From Mycolicibacterium flavescens (GTDB lineage: Bacteria; Actinomycetota; Actinomycetes; Mycobacteriales; Mycobacteriaceae), in contig NZ_MIHA01000009.1 of assembly GCF_001722335.1 (NCBI RefSeq), forward strand, positions 124,001 to 188,000: a DNA stretch of 64,000 nt, in the 5' to 3' direction. The notes beneath the pieces are model-generated. The model was not told the origin of the DNA and ran no database searches. It saw only the letters and a program-made list of their open reading frames with translations. Within the stretch, counting starts at the first letter, position 1. Each line of letters begins with the position of its first letter. A program made the position numbers and the translations under genes. Below, one piece after another: positions 7,932 through 15,763 of the stretch.

Positions 7932-7944
7932 TGAAAGGTTCTCG

Positions 7945-8799
7945 ATGTCGTCTACATTCCCACTCGGACCGTTCACCGTTCGGCGCATCGGCTTCGGTGC
8001 GATGCAGCTGCCCGGGCCCGGAGTGTTCGGCCCGCCCCGCGATCACGACCAGGCCATCGCCGTGCTGCGGCGCGCCGTCGAACTCGGCGTCGACCACATC
8101 GACACCGCCCAGATCTACGGGCCCGACGTCGCCAACGAACTGATCAGGGAGGCGCTGCACCCCTATCCCGAGAATCTCAAGCTGGTCAGCAAGGTCGGCG
8201 GCCGGCGCGACGAACACGCGAACTGGCTGCCGGCCCAGGATCCCGACGACCTGCGCCGCGACATCGAGACCAACCTGCGCACACTCGGCGTCGACCGGCT
8301 GGCCGCGGTGAACCTGCGGATCTTCGGCCCCGACGACGGCGGCGACGCCTACGAGCCAGGCCTGTTCGGGCGCCAACTCGACGCGATGATCGCCGCCCGC
8401 GACGAGGGCCTGATCGCCGGGATCGGTCTGAGCAACATCACCCGCCAGCACCTTGAGGTCGCGCTGGAGCACACCGAGATCGTCTGCGTGCAGAACGCCT
8501 ACAACCTCGCCGAGCGCAGGTCGCAGCCCGTGCTCGACCTGTGCACCGAGCGCGGCATCGCGTTCGTGCCGTTCTTTCCGCTGGGGTCGGCGTTCTTCCC
8601 GGACAACCCGGTGCTCGGGCATCCGGCGATCAAGAAGGCGGCGACCGAGCTCGGCCGCACCCCGGCCCAGATCGCGCTGGCATGGACACTCAACGTCGCG
8701 CCCAACGTGCTGCTGATCCCGGGCACGTCTTCGGTGGCCCACCTCGAGGAGAACATGGCCGTCGCCGACATCGAGCTGCCCGCGGACCTCGAGATCTGA
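7945..8799 (+). CDS. Aldo/keto reductase
   Basis: 284 residues, the usual length of a prokaryotic AKR. IGFGAMQLPGPGVFG opens the TIM barrel. DHIDTAQIYGPDVANELI carries the catalytic Asp and Tyr, and KLVSKVGG carries the catalytic Lys. The usual active-site His region reads VNLRIFG, so His is replaced by Arg there. The C-terminal segment LLIPGTSSVAHLEENM binds the NADPH phosphate. GAAAGG precedes ATG 7945. It is probably regulated by the divergent MarR protein. NADPH-dependent reduction of a small aldehyde or ketone is expected; the physiological substrate is unknown. Confidence 0.9.
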   Translation: MSSTFPLGPFTVRRIGFGAMQLPGPGVFGPPRDHDQAIAVLRRAVELGVDHIDTAQIYGPDVANELIREALHPYPENLKLVSKVGGRRDEHANWLPAQDPDDLRRDIETNLRTLGVDRLAAVNLRIFGPDDGGDAYEPGLFGRQLDAMIAARDEGLIAGIGLSNITRQHLEVALEHTEIVCVQNAYNLAERRSQPVLDLCTERGIAFVPFFPLGSAFFPDNPVLGHPAIKKAATELGRTPAQIALAWTLNVAPNVLLIPGTSSVAHLEENMAVADIELPADLEI

Positions 8800-8807
8800 C
8801 CGGCCGT

Positions 8808-8871
8808 GCGCCGACTGTGAATCTGTGGCGAAAATCCGGCCGAAAACTCGCAACCACTTCACAGTCGGCGC
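8808..8871. terminator. 14-bp stem hairpin between AKR and GH6 genes
   Basis: GCGCCGACTGTGAA (8808-8821) pairs perfectly with TTCACAGTCGGCGC (8858-8871) around a 36-nt loop. It starts 9 nt after the aldo-keto reductase stop and ends 61 nt before the next start. There is no U run, as is usual for mycobacterial terminators. It is probably a terminator or an mRNA-end hairpin. Confidence 0.55.
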
Positions 8872-8932
8872 GGTAACGGTCGTGAACCCGGATTGGCGCT
8901 GGATACCGCGACCCGTTAGTTTCCGTCAGGTG

Positions 8933-9925
8933 ATGTCCTCAGCTGCACGCGTGCTCGCGCGGTGGATTGCCCCCGTTATCGCCGTGGCCGCCGTCGCGGC
9001 GCCGGGCCTGGCCCTCGATCCGACGCCGGCCGATCCGGCGGTGCGCCTGACGACTGAGGCCAACCCGTTTGCGGGCAAGCCGTTCTACGTCAACCCGTCG
9101 TCGAAGGCGATGCGCGCGGCGCAGGCCGCGGACCCGCCGATCCCCGCGCTGACCGCCGTCGCCAACACCCCGCAGGCCTACTGGCTGGTGCCGGGGTCGT
9201 CGGCTTCGACGGTGGCGAAGTACGCCGGCGACGCGCAGGCCGCCGGTGCCACGCCGGTGTTCGCGATCTACGGGATCCCGCACCGCGACTGCGGAAGCTT
9301 CGCCGCCGGTGGGCACAGTTCCGGCGCGGCGTACCGCCAGTGGATCGACGGCATCGCCGCCGACATCGGCCCGGCACCCGCGGCGGTGATCCTCGAACCC
9401 GACGCGCTGGCGATGGCCGACTGCCTCTCGGGTGATCAGCGTCAGGAACGTTTCGACCTGATCAGCTACGCGGTCGACTCGCTGGGCCGCAACCCGGCCA
9501 CCGCCGTCTACGTCGACGCCGGTCACCTGCGCTGGCACAGCGCCGAGGAGATGTCGGCACGGCTCAAGCAGGCCGGTGTCGACCGGGCCCGCGGGTTCAG
9601 CCTCAACGTCGCGAACTTCTTCACCACCGAGGACGAAATCGCTTACGGCGAAGCCATTTCCGGTCTCACCGGCGGCAAGCACTACGTCATCGACACGTCG
9701 CGCAACGGTGCCGGGCCGGCCGAAGGTGAGATGTACTGGTGCAACCCGAGCGGGCGGGCGTTGGGCGTAGCGCCCACCGCGGTGACCGCGGGCCCGCACG
9801 CCGACGCCTACCTGTGGGTCAAACGCCCCGGCGAGTCCGACGGCACCTGCAACAAGGGCGACCCGCCGGCCGGGGAGTTCATCAACCAGTACGTCATCGA
9901 CCTGGCGCGCAACGCCGGCTACTGA
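8933..9925 (+). CDS. Secreted GH6 family glycoside hydrolase (cellulase-like)
   Basis: 330 residues. ATG 8933 gives a Sec signal peptide (residues 1-28, cut near GLALD). The mature domain has GH6 signatures: FYVNPSSKAM near the N-terminus, YGIPHRDCGSFAAGG with the conserved Asp-Cys, and AVILEPDALA with the catalytic-acid Asp strand. Later come VYVDAGHLRWH, GFSLNVANFF and AYLWVKRPGESDG near the C-terminus. GH6 enzymes are inverting beta-1,4-glucanases, and mycobacteria encode one or two (M. tuberculosis CelA1 is related). No carbohydrate-binding module is attached. It may act on environmental cellulose or on the cell's own cellulose-like matrix. Confidence 0.88.
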   Translation: MSSAARVLARWIAPVIAVAAVAAPGLALDPTPADPAVRLTTEANPFAGKPFYVNPSSKAMRAAQAADPPIPALTAVANTPQAYWLVPGSSASTVAKYAGDAQAAGATPVFAIYGIPHRDCGSFAAGGHSSGAAYRQWIDGIAADIGPAPAAVILEPDALAMADCLSGDQRQERFDLISYAVDSLGRNPATAVYVDAGHLRWHSAEEMSARLKQAGVDRARGFSLNVANFFTTEDEIAYGEAISGLTGGKHYVIDTSRNGAGPAEGEMYWCNPSGRALGVAPTAVTAGPHADAYLWVKRPGESDGTCNKGDPPAGEFINQYVIDLARNAGY

Positions 9926-9928
9926 CAG

Positions 9929-10039
9929 TCAATCGATCTGCTCGTCCTCGTCGGCTTCGGTCGGCAGGGCTTCGGCGCCGGGCGTGGCCGGGGTGGTCAG
10001 GATCTCTTCGGTCTCACTCGGGCGGTTCTCCGGTGACAT
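9929..10039 (-). CDS. 36-residue acidic hypothetical protein
   Basis: A small gene encoding MSPENRPSETEEILTTPATP followed by 16 more residues that end in EADEDEQID. It starts at ATG 10039 with GAGGAGA seven bases upstream, one of the best ribosome sites in the window. The protein is highly acidic, lacks Cys and hydrophobic segments, and is probably disordered. It lies convergent to the GH6 gene and fills the gap before the lipoprotein gene. I do not recognise a function. The strong Shine-Dalgarno and clean stop favour a real gene. Confidence 0.6.
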   Translation of the reverse strand: MSPENRPSETEEILTTPATPGAEALPTEADEDEQID

Positions 10040-10172
10040 CGGGTCTCCTCACGTGGTTCGCGCGCGACAATCGCGGGCGGATCTGTAACGGTGCCCCCGG
10101 TTCGTACCCAGCTCACCGCGGTTTCAAGCAGGCGTTCGTTTGAGCGTCGGCGTCGCTGGAAATGAACGAGTC

Positions 10173-10727
10173 ATGATCAGAGCGACAACCGCGGGAGTTC
10201 TCGCGCTCGGCGTCCTGACGCTGCCCGGATGCGCAGCGCTGGAGAACCAGGACGCCAACAGCGCCGCGACCACGAGCACCCGCGCCCCGGTGACAAACCC
10301 CCGCACCGAACCGCTGACCGCCGCCTCCAACCCGCCGCCGTCGAACGAACGGACCCCACCGATCGGGGACGTCTCGCTGGCGGTCGAGGACCGCGGCGAC
10401 CTCGGCGAGATCATCGTCGACAGCAGCGGCCGCACCCTTTACACGTTCTCGAAGGACGCGCCGAACGAGCCGACCTGTTACGGCGAGTGCGCCGACACCT
10501 GGCTGCCGCTGCTGTCCGACAGCGACCCGGCCGGGGGTATCGGCATCGACGTGGCGTCGGCGAAGACCACCCCGCGGCGCGAGGGCAGAGACCAGGTGAC
10601 CTACCGGGGGATGCCGCTGTACCGGTACGCGGGTGACAAGCTCGACATCGACGCCAAAGGACAGGGTCTCGACATGTTCGGCGGGGAGTGGCGCGTCCTG
10701 ACCAAGGCCGGCGAACCGCTGAACTGA
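10173..10727 (+). CDS. Secreted-repeat lipoprotein (Lipoprotein_15 type)
   Basis: 184 residues. ATG 10173 gives a lipoprotein signal with lipobox LPGC (Cys at about residue 20), then a Ser/Thr/Pro-rich linker to about residue 65. Two copies of the secreted repeat of unknown function follow: GRTLYTFSKDAPNEPTCYGE with CADTWLPLL, and the weaker second one YRGMPLYRYAGDKLDIDAKG. Such proteins are anchored to the outer face of the plasma membrane. Some bind heme or take part in redox processes in other bacteria, but no role is established here. Four of its cysteines or fewer are available for disulfides. Confidence 0.82.
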   Translation: MIRATTAGVLALGVLTLPGCAALENQDANSAATTSTRAPVTNPRTEPLTAASNPPPSNERTPPIGDVSLAVEDRGDLGEIIVDSSGRTLYTFSKDAPNEPTCYGECADTWLPLLSDSDPAGGIGIDVASAKTTPRREGRDQVTYRGMPLYRYAGDKLDIDAKGQGLDMFGGEWRVLTKAGEPLN

Positions 10728-10787
10728 GGAATAGCGCCGGACCCACCGGTGTTGTCCGGCCGAGGGCAACCACAGTTAGGTTTGGGC

Positions 10788-11618
10788 ATGGAATTCGGCA
10801 TATCGACGTTCGTCAACGACGACACCATCGACACCGTCTCGTTGGCGAAGGCGATCGAGGAGCGTGGATTCTCCGCGCTGGCCATCGCCGAACACACCCA
10901 CATCCCCGCCAGCCGGGAGTCGGCCTACCCCATGGGCGGTGATCTCCCGAGCATCTACTACCGCACGCTGGACCCGTTCGTCACCCTGGCCGCCGCAGCG
11001 GTCGTCACCTCCCGCATCGAGCTGATCACCGGGATCGCCCTGCTCATCCAGCGCGACCCGATCATCACCGCCAAGGAAGCGGCCAGCATCGACCTGCTCT
11101 CGGGCGGCCGGTTCGTGTTCGGCGTCGGCGCCGGCTGGAACCTCGAGGAGATGCGCCACCACGGCACCGACCCGAAGACCCGCGGCGCGCTGCTCGACGA
11201 ACGCATCGAGGCCATCAAAGTGCTGTGGACCGACGAACCCGCCGAGTACCACGGCCAATTCGTCGACTTCGATCCCTCCTATGTGCGGCCCAAGCCGGTT
11301 CAGAAGCCCCACCCGCCGATCGTCATCGGCGGTGATTCCGACGCGACGGTCAAGCGGGTGATCCGGCACCGGGCGGGCTGGATGTCGAACCCGCTGCCGG
11401 TGCCGCGGCTGGCCAAGCGCATCGAGGCGATGCGCGCCGGCGCCGATCACGACGTCCCGCTCACCACTTTCGGAACTCCGGTGGACCCCGGCTACTGGGA
11501 CGAGTTGCAGAAGCTCGGCTACCGGCAGGCCAACCTGTTGCTGCCGACCAAACCCCTCGACGAATCACTGCGCAAGCTCGACGAGTATGCCGAGAGGGTC
11601 GCCGAGTACCGCGGCTAG
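10788..11618 (+). CDS. LLM-class (F420- or FMN-dependent) oxidoreductase
   Basis: 276 residues with a luciferase-like TIM barrel: EFGISTFVNDDTIDTVSLAK, AIAEHTHIPASRES, IELITGIALLIQRDP, then GRFVFGVGAGWNLEEMRHHG. The sequence pattern is that of the TIGR03619-type F420-dependent family common in mycobacteria, where F420H2 serves as hydride donor. ATG 10788 is used; the in-frame upstream start at 10749 would add unconserved residues. Nineteen bases separate it from the acyl-CoA dehydrogenase gene, so it may head an operon with the two FadE genes. Confidence 0.88.
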   Translation: MEFGISTFVNDDTIDTVSLAKAIEERGFSALAIAEHTHIPASRESAYPMGGDLPSIYYRTLDPFVTLAAAAVVTSRIELITGIALLIQRDPIITAKEAASIDLLSGGRFVFGVGAGWNLEEMRHHGTDPKTRGALLDERIEAIKVLWTDEPAEYHGQFVDFDPSYVRPKPVQKPHPPIVIGGDSDATVKRVIRHRAGWMSNPLPVPRLAKRIEAMRAGADHDVPLTTFGTPVDPGYWDELQKLGYRQANLLLPTKPLDESLRKLDEYAERVAEYRG

Positions 11619-11636
11619 CACCTCTACTGTGGGCGT

Positions 11637-12830
11637 ATGAGCAACGCTGCTGACGCCGAACGGGTCGCCGAACTGGCGCGCGAGGTCGTCGACCGGCACG
11701 ACCCCAAGACGGTGCCCATCCCCGAATTTCTCGGTGCCTGTTACGACGCGGGCCTGTCGTGGGTGCACTTCCCCGATGGTCTCGGCGGCCTCAACGTCTC
11801 CCGCGGGCTGCAGGCGGTCGCCGACCGCATCCTGCAGGGCGCCGGCGGCCCGGTCCCGCTCGGCCTGAACCCGATGGGCTACGGGATGGCGGCCCCGACC
11901 ATCCGCGAACACGCGCAGACCGAGGACGTCAAACGGCAGTGGCTGCGGCCGCTGGCCACCACCGAAGACCTGTGGTGTCAGCTGTTCTCCGAACCCGGCG
12001 CCGGATCCGACCTGGCAGGGCTGGCCACCTCCGCCGTCCGCGACGGCGACCAGTGGGTGATCAACGGCCAGAAGGTGTGGACCAGCCTCGCGCACCGCGC
12101 CCGGTGGGGGCTGCTGTTGGCGCGCACCGACCCCGACGTGCCCAAGCACAAAGGGCTGACCTACTTCGTCATCGACATGCACGGCGACGGGGTCGAGACC
12201 CGCCCGCTGCGGCAGATGACCGGGCAGGCCGAGTTCAACGAGGTCTACTTCACCGACGCCCGCATCCCCGACCAGCACCGCCTCGGCGACGTCGGCAACG
12301 GCTGGAACGTCGCGATGACGACACTGATGAACGAACGTACCGCGTTGGGCGGCAGCGGAAGTCGCCGCGGAGCAGGCACCATCGCCGACGCCACCGGGCT
12401 GTGGGCGTCGCGGCCCGAGCGCCGGACCGCGGTGCTGCGCGACCGGCTGACCCAGCTGTGGCTGCGCTCGGAGGCGCAGCGGCTGACCTCCGAGCGGTCC
12501 CGCGCGGCCGCGACCGTCGGCGGACCCGGCCCCGAGGGGTCGGTCGGCAAGCTGGTGGGCGCGGAGCTCAACCAGGACATCTACCAGTGGTGCATGGACT
12601 TCCTCGGGCCCGAAGGCCTGCTGTACCACGGCTACGACCCGGGCTCCCGCAGCGACGACGGCGACTGGCAGGGTCCCATCCAGCAGCGGTTCCTGCGCAG
12701 CCGCGCCAACACCATCGAGGGCGGCACCTCCGAGGTGATGCGCAACATCCTCGGCGAACGCATCCTCGGGTTGCCCGGCGATCTGCGTGCCGATGCCGGT
12801 ATGGCGTGGAAGGAGGTGCCCCGTGGCTGA
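11637..12830 (+). CDS. Acyl-CoA dehydrogenase (FadE family), subunit 1
   Basis: 397 residues with full ACAD architecture: N-terminal helical domain, middle beta domain (WCQLFSEPGAGSDLAGLAT, WVINGQKVWTS), and C-terminal helices ending NTIEGGTSEVMRNILGERIL. The FAD site is visible in SEPGAGSD and the TSEVMRNI region. Its start at 11637 follows an LLM oxidoreductase, and it overlaps the next FadE gene by 8 bases. Such coupled FadE pairs in mycobacteria usually form alpha2-beta2 heterotetramers that dehydrogenate acyl-CoAs of branched or steroid origin. The exact substrate cannot be deduced. Confidence 0.9.
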   Translation: MSNAADAERVAELAREVVDRHDPKTVPIPEFLGACYDAGLSWVHFPDGLGGLNVSRGLQAVADRILQGAGGPVPLGLNPMGYGMAAPTIREHAQTEDVKRQWLRPLATTEDLWCQLFSEPGAGSDLAGLATSAVRDGDQWVINGQKVWTSLAHRARWGLLLARTDPDVPKHKGLTYFVIDMHGDGVETRPLRQMTGQAEFNEVYFTDARIPDQHRLGDVGNGWNVAMTTLMNERTALGGSGSRRGAGTIADATGLWASRPERRTAVLRDRLTQLWLRSEAQRLTSERSRAAATVGGPGPEGSVGKLVGAELNQDIYQWCMDFLGPEGLLYHGYDPGSRSDDGDWQGPIQQRFLRSRANTIEGGTSEVMRNILGERILGLPGDLRADAGMAWKEVPRG

Positions 12831-14025
12831 GGAGCTTGCGGATCAGCCCGACAAAGGGGCTGAGGAGCTTGCGGACACATCTGAGTACAAGTTCACCGAA
12901 GAGCAGGGCCAATTACGGGCAGCCGTAAGGAAATTCAGCGCCGACCACTTCTCCGAGGAGAAGGTCCGCGCGCAGATGGAGTCCGACCCGCCTTTCGACG
13001 CGAAGGTGTGGGCGCGGCTTGGCGCCGAGTTGGGTGTGCTCGGGTTGGCGGTGCCCGAAGCCGACGGTGGCGCCGGCGGGACGCTGGTCGACCAGGCGGT
13101 GGCCGTCGAGGAACTCGGCGCGCGGCTGGCGTGCGGACCGCTGTTCGGCACCGTGTACCTCGCGATCCCTGCGCTGGTCGCCGCCCCCGCCGGTGAGGTG
13201 CGCGACGAACTTCTCGCCGACCTCGTGGAGGGTCGCCGCACCGCGGCGGTCGTGGTGCCGGACCGGGCCGGTGTGTTCGACCCCGACGCGGTGACGGTCG
13301 AGGTCGCGGGGGAGACGTTGTCGGGCACGGCAACTCAGGTGGTCGACGGCGGAGTCGCCGACGTCCTGCTGGTCGCGGCGCGCGGGCCGCAGGGAGTCGG
13401 CCTGTACGCCGTCGACGCCGCACAGGTGCAGCGCAGCCCGCTGGCCACCCTCGACCTCACCCGCCCGCAGGCCGACGTCGTGTTCGCCGATGCGGCGGCA
13501 CGGCTGGTGGCCGGTGCGGAGGAGGCGCCGCGAGTGCTCGAGCACGCGCTGCAGGTCGGTGCGGCGCTGCTGGCTGTCGAACAGGTCGGCGCCGCCCAGC
13601 ATCTGCTCGACCTGTCCGTCGACTACGCCAAGACCCGGTGGCAGTTCGGCAGGCCGATCGGCTCCTTCCAGGCCGTCAAGCACCGGCTGGCGAACCTGCT
13701 GGTCGACGTGGAGCACGCCAGATCGACTGCGTATCACGCGATTTGGGCGCTCTCCGACGGGTCCGACGACCCGGCGCTGGCGACGAGCATCGCGCAGGCG
13801 GTGTGCTCGGCGGCACTCACCCACGTGGCGACCGACACGATCCAGGTGCACGGCGGCATCGGTTTCACGTGGGAACACCAGGCGCACCTGTACTACAAGC
13901 GCGCCACGACCGACGCCGTGCTGCTGGGCAGCGCCGAGCAGCACCGCGATCGCATCGCGGCGATGGTGCTCGACGCTGCCGATGCGGACCGGGTGCCGCG
14001 GGTCGCCGACGGCCGCCCGGCCTGA
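12823..14025 (+). CDS. Acyl-CoA dehydrogenase (FadE family), subunit 2
   Basis: 400 residues from GTG 12823, with AAGGAGG just upstream; the longer in-frame ATG at 12787 lies inside the preceding gene. The C-terminal ACAD domain is typical (YAKTRWQFGRPIGSFQAVKH, QVHGGIGFTWEHQAHLYYKR), whereas the middle domain is degenerate, as in the non-catalytic or partner subunit of mycobacterial FadE heterotetramers. Residues 2-17 hold a small internal repeat (AEELAD twice), reflecting an 18-bp DNA duplication. It probably works with the FadE encoded directly upstream. Confidence 0.87.
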   Translation: MAEELADQPDKGAEELADTSEYKFTEEQGQLRAAVRKFSADHFSEEKVRAQMESDPPFDAKVWARLGAELGVLGLAVPEADGGAGGTLVDQAVAVEELGARLACGPLFGTVYLAIPALVAAPAGEVRDELLADLVEGRRTAAVVVPDRAGVFDPDAVTVEVAGETLSGTATQVVDGGVADVLLVAARGPQGVGLYAVDAAQVQRSPLATLDLTRPQADVVFADAAARLVAGAEEAPRVLEHALQVGAALLAVEQVGAAQHLLDLSVDYAKTRWQFGRPIGSFQAVKHRLANLLVDVEHARSTAYHAIWALSDGSDDPALATSIAQAVCSAALTHVATDTIQVHGGIGFTWEHQAHLYYKRATTDAVLLGSAEQHRDRIAAMVLDAADADRVPRVADGRPA

Positions 14026-14045
14026 CCGACCGCCCAGACACTTTT

Positions 14046-14063
14046 AGTGAAGGGCACTTCACT
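14046..14063. promoter_or_regulatory. Operator-like palindrome 1 upstream of kinase gene
   Basis: AGTGAAG (14046-14052) and CTTCACT (14057-14063) are perfect 7-bp arms around GGCA. A TATGGT hexamer (14065-14070, TANNNT type) follows immediately, so the palindrome would sit in the -35/-10 spacer of the promoter for the gene at 14129. Confidence 0.5.
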
Positions 14064-14078
14064 GTATGGTGGCGGGCG

Positions 14079-14098
14079 TCACCTAGTTCACTAGGTGA
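14079..14098. promoter_or_regulatory. Operator-like palindrome 2 upstream of kinase gene
   Basis: TCACCTAG (14079-14086) and CTAGGTGA (14091-14098) are perfect 8-bp arms around TTCA. The site is just downstream of the proposed -10 at 14065-14070, a roadblock position. It resembles TetR/GntR-type operators. No regulator gene is adjacent, so the binding protein is encoded elsewhere or the gene belongs to a larger regulon. Confidence 0.5.
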
Positions 14099-14128
14099 AA
14101 CAGATGGTCGAACGCGCGGGAGGGCCGA

Positions 14129-15316
14129 ATGGACGTCACCACGGATCGGCCCGCCGGCTCCCGGTTGGGCGGCGCGGCGCGGACCGGTCAGGCACTCGTC
14201 GAGGCGGCGGCCGCGGTGCTACCGCTGCGGTGGGTGCGTGCCGACTTCCCGCTGACCGCGTCCGACGTCGACCCCGGTTTTCTCACCCGTGCGCTCAGCG
14301 GTGTCGCCGCACCGGCGTCGGTGCTGTCCGCCCGCCCGGTCGGCGGTACCAACGGCACGACCGACCGCGCCCGCCTCGAACTGACCTGGGACCGCGACGG
14401 CGACCTGCCCCGGCACGTGTTCATCAAGAGCACGCCGTCGAGCGCGAAGAACCGGACCATGGTCGCCGCGTTGGCGCTGGCCCGCAACGAGGCGCTGTTC
14501 TACCGGCACGCCCGCGCCGCGCTGAGTGACCGGATCGCCCCCCGCTGCTTCGCCGCCCATGCGGGCATGGGCGCCCGCCATCTGCTGGTGCTCGAAGACG
14601 TCACCGACCGCGGCGGCGACCCGAAGGCGCTGTGCGACGACATCGACTTCGGCTATGCGCGGGCGATGATGGTCGCGCTGGGGGAACTGCACGCCGCGTT
14701 CTGGGAGTCGCCGCGACTGCACGGCGATCTGCGGTTCGTCCGCCCCGAACGGGACCGCCCGGGATTTCCGTTGCTGCTCCGGCAGTTCCGGCAAGTGCGG
14801 TCCAAGCTGCTGAAGTCCGACGAGTACCGGCTGCCGCCGGAAGTGCGCGAGATGGCGGCGTTCGTCAACGCCAACGACTGGGCGCTGCACGCGAATTGGG
14901 AGAAGGGGCCGCAGACCGTGATCCACGGTGACACCCACCTGGGAAACACGTTCGGGCTCGACGACGATGGGGTGGGTCTGCTGGACTGGCAGGTGCTCTA
15001 CCGCGCGCCGGGCATCCGCGACGTCGCCTACTTCCTCGTGACGTCGGTGCCCGTCGAGGTGCGCCGCGCGCACACCGACGAACTGCTGCAGACCTATCTC
15101 GACGCGCTCGCAGCCAACGGCGTCGCCGATGCGCCGACCCCGCAGCAGGCGTGGGATGCGCTGCGGCTGTTCGCGTTCGACGCCTGGGACTCGTGTGCGA
15201 TCACGCTGGTGTGGCCGGGCCTGCAGGCCCCGGAGAACGTGGAGAAAAGTGTCGAACGCGCGAACGCCGCGATTGTCGACCTCGACGTCATGCCGGTGCT
15301 TCGCCGGAGCGTCTGA
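14129..15316 (+). CDS. APH-like phosphotransferase (kinase fold)
   Basis: 395 residues. A nucleotide-binding lobe is followed by the catalytic loop HGDTHLGNTFG (about residues 268-278), which contains the HxDxxxxN motif, and the metal-binding Asp in GLLDWQ, the DFG equivalent. HVFIKSTP probably carries the ATP-binding Lys. The family covers aminoglycoside and choline kinases and ecdysteroid-kinase-like proteins. In mycobacteria, members of this length usually neighbour lipid or steroid genes, as here (FadE pair upstream). GGGAGGG precedes ATG 14129. Expression is probably controlled through the two palindromes upstream. The substrate is unknown; antibiotic resistance is not implied. Confidence 0.82.
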   Translation: MDVTTDRPAGSRLGGAARTGQALVEAAAAVLPLRWVRADFPLTASDVDPGFLTRALSGVAAPASVLSARPVGGTNGTTDRARLELTWDRDGDLPRHVFIKSTPSSAKNRTMVAALALARNEALFYRHARAALSDRIAPRCFAAHAGMGARHLLVLEDVTDRGGDPKALCDDIDFGYARAMMVALGELHAAFWESPRLHGDLRFVRPERDRPGFPLLLRQFRQVRSKLLKSDEYRLPPEVREMAAFVNANDWALHANWEKGPQTVIHGDTHLGNTFGLDDDGVGLLDWQVLYRAPGIRDVAYFLVTSVPVEVRRAHTDELLQTYLDALAANGVADAPTPQQAWDALRLFAFDAWDSCAITLVWPGLQAPENVEKSVERANAAIVDLDVMPVLRRSV

Positions 15317-15346
15317 ATTGTCAGTGACCCGTAGAGGAGAATCCTG

Positions 15347-15709
15347 GTGAAGACAGATCGTCAACGAGCGCGCCGGGTGATCGGCTGGACCCGTATCGGC
15401 CTGGGCGCCGCGCTGTTCGCGGTGCCGCGCGTGGCGGCCCGCTCGTGGCTCGGGCCCGACGGCGACAACGCGGGCGTCGGCCTGCTGTTTCGCAGCATCG
15501 GGGCACGCGACCTGGCGCTGGGCGCGGGACTGCTGGCGGCCCCGGACGGTGACAAGTCGTGGTCGCGCGCCGGGGTGGTGGCCGATATCGGCGACGTGGC
15601 CGGTTCGCTCGTCGCGCTCGGTCCCGTGCCGACGCGCCGACTGCTGCCGGGCACGCTGCTCGCGGTGGCGTTCGTCGCCGCCGGCATCTGGCTCGAGTCC
15701 GAGGACTGA
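15347..15709 (+). CDS. Small membrane protein, hypothetical
   Basis: 120 residues from GTG 15347 with GAGGAGAA upstream. Two or three hydrophobic stretches (about residues 14-30, 50-65 and 98-114) separated by short basic and acidic loops suggest an inner-membrane protein. Similar proteins occur widely in mycobacteria without a named domain that I can assign. It lies 30 bases downstream of the kinase gene and is probably co-transcribed with it. Confidence 0.7.
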   Translation: MKTDRQRARRVIGWTRIGLGAALFAVPRVAARSWLGPDGDNAGVGLLFRSIGARDLALGAGLLAAPDGDKSWSRAGVVADIGDVAGSLVALGPVPTRRLLPGTLLAVAFVAAGIWLESED

Positions 15710-15763
15710 GCCCGCCCCGGCCGTCTTCGCTATCGTGAGCGTTGCGATGGCGTGAGGTGGCGG

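Noticed and set aside
14129..15316. Aminoglycoside resistance gene
   Set aside because: The kinase motifs are present, but the length and lipid-gene context fit the broad APH-like family; no specific resistance enzyme is recognisable.
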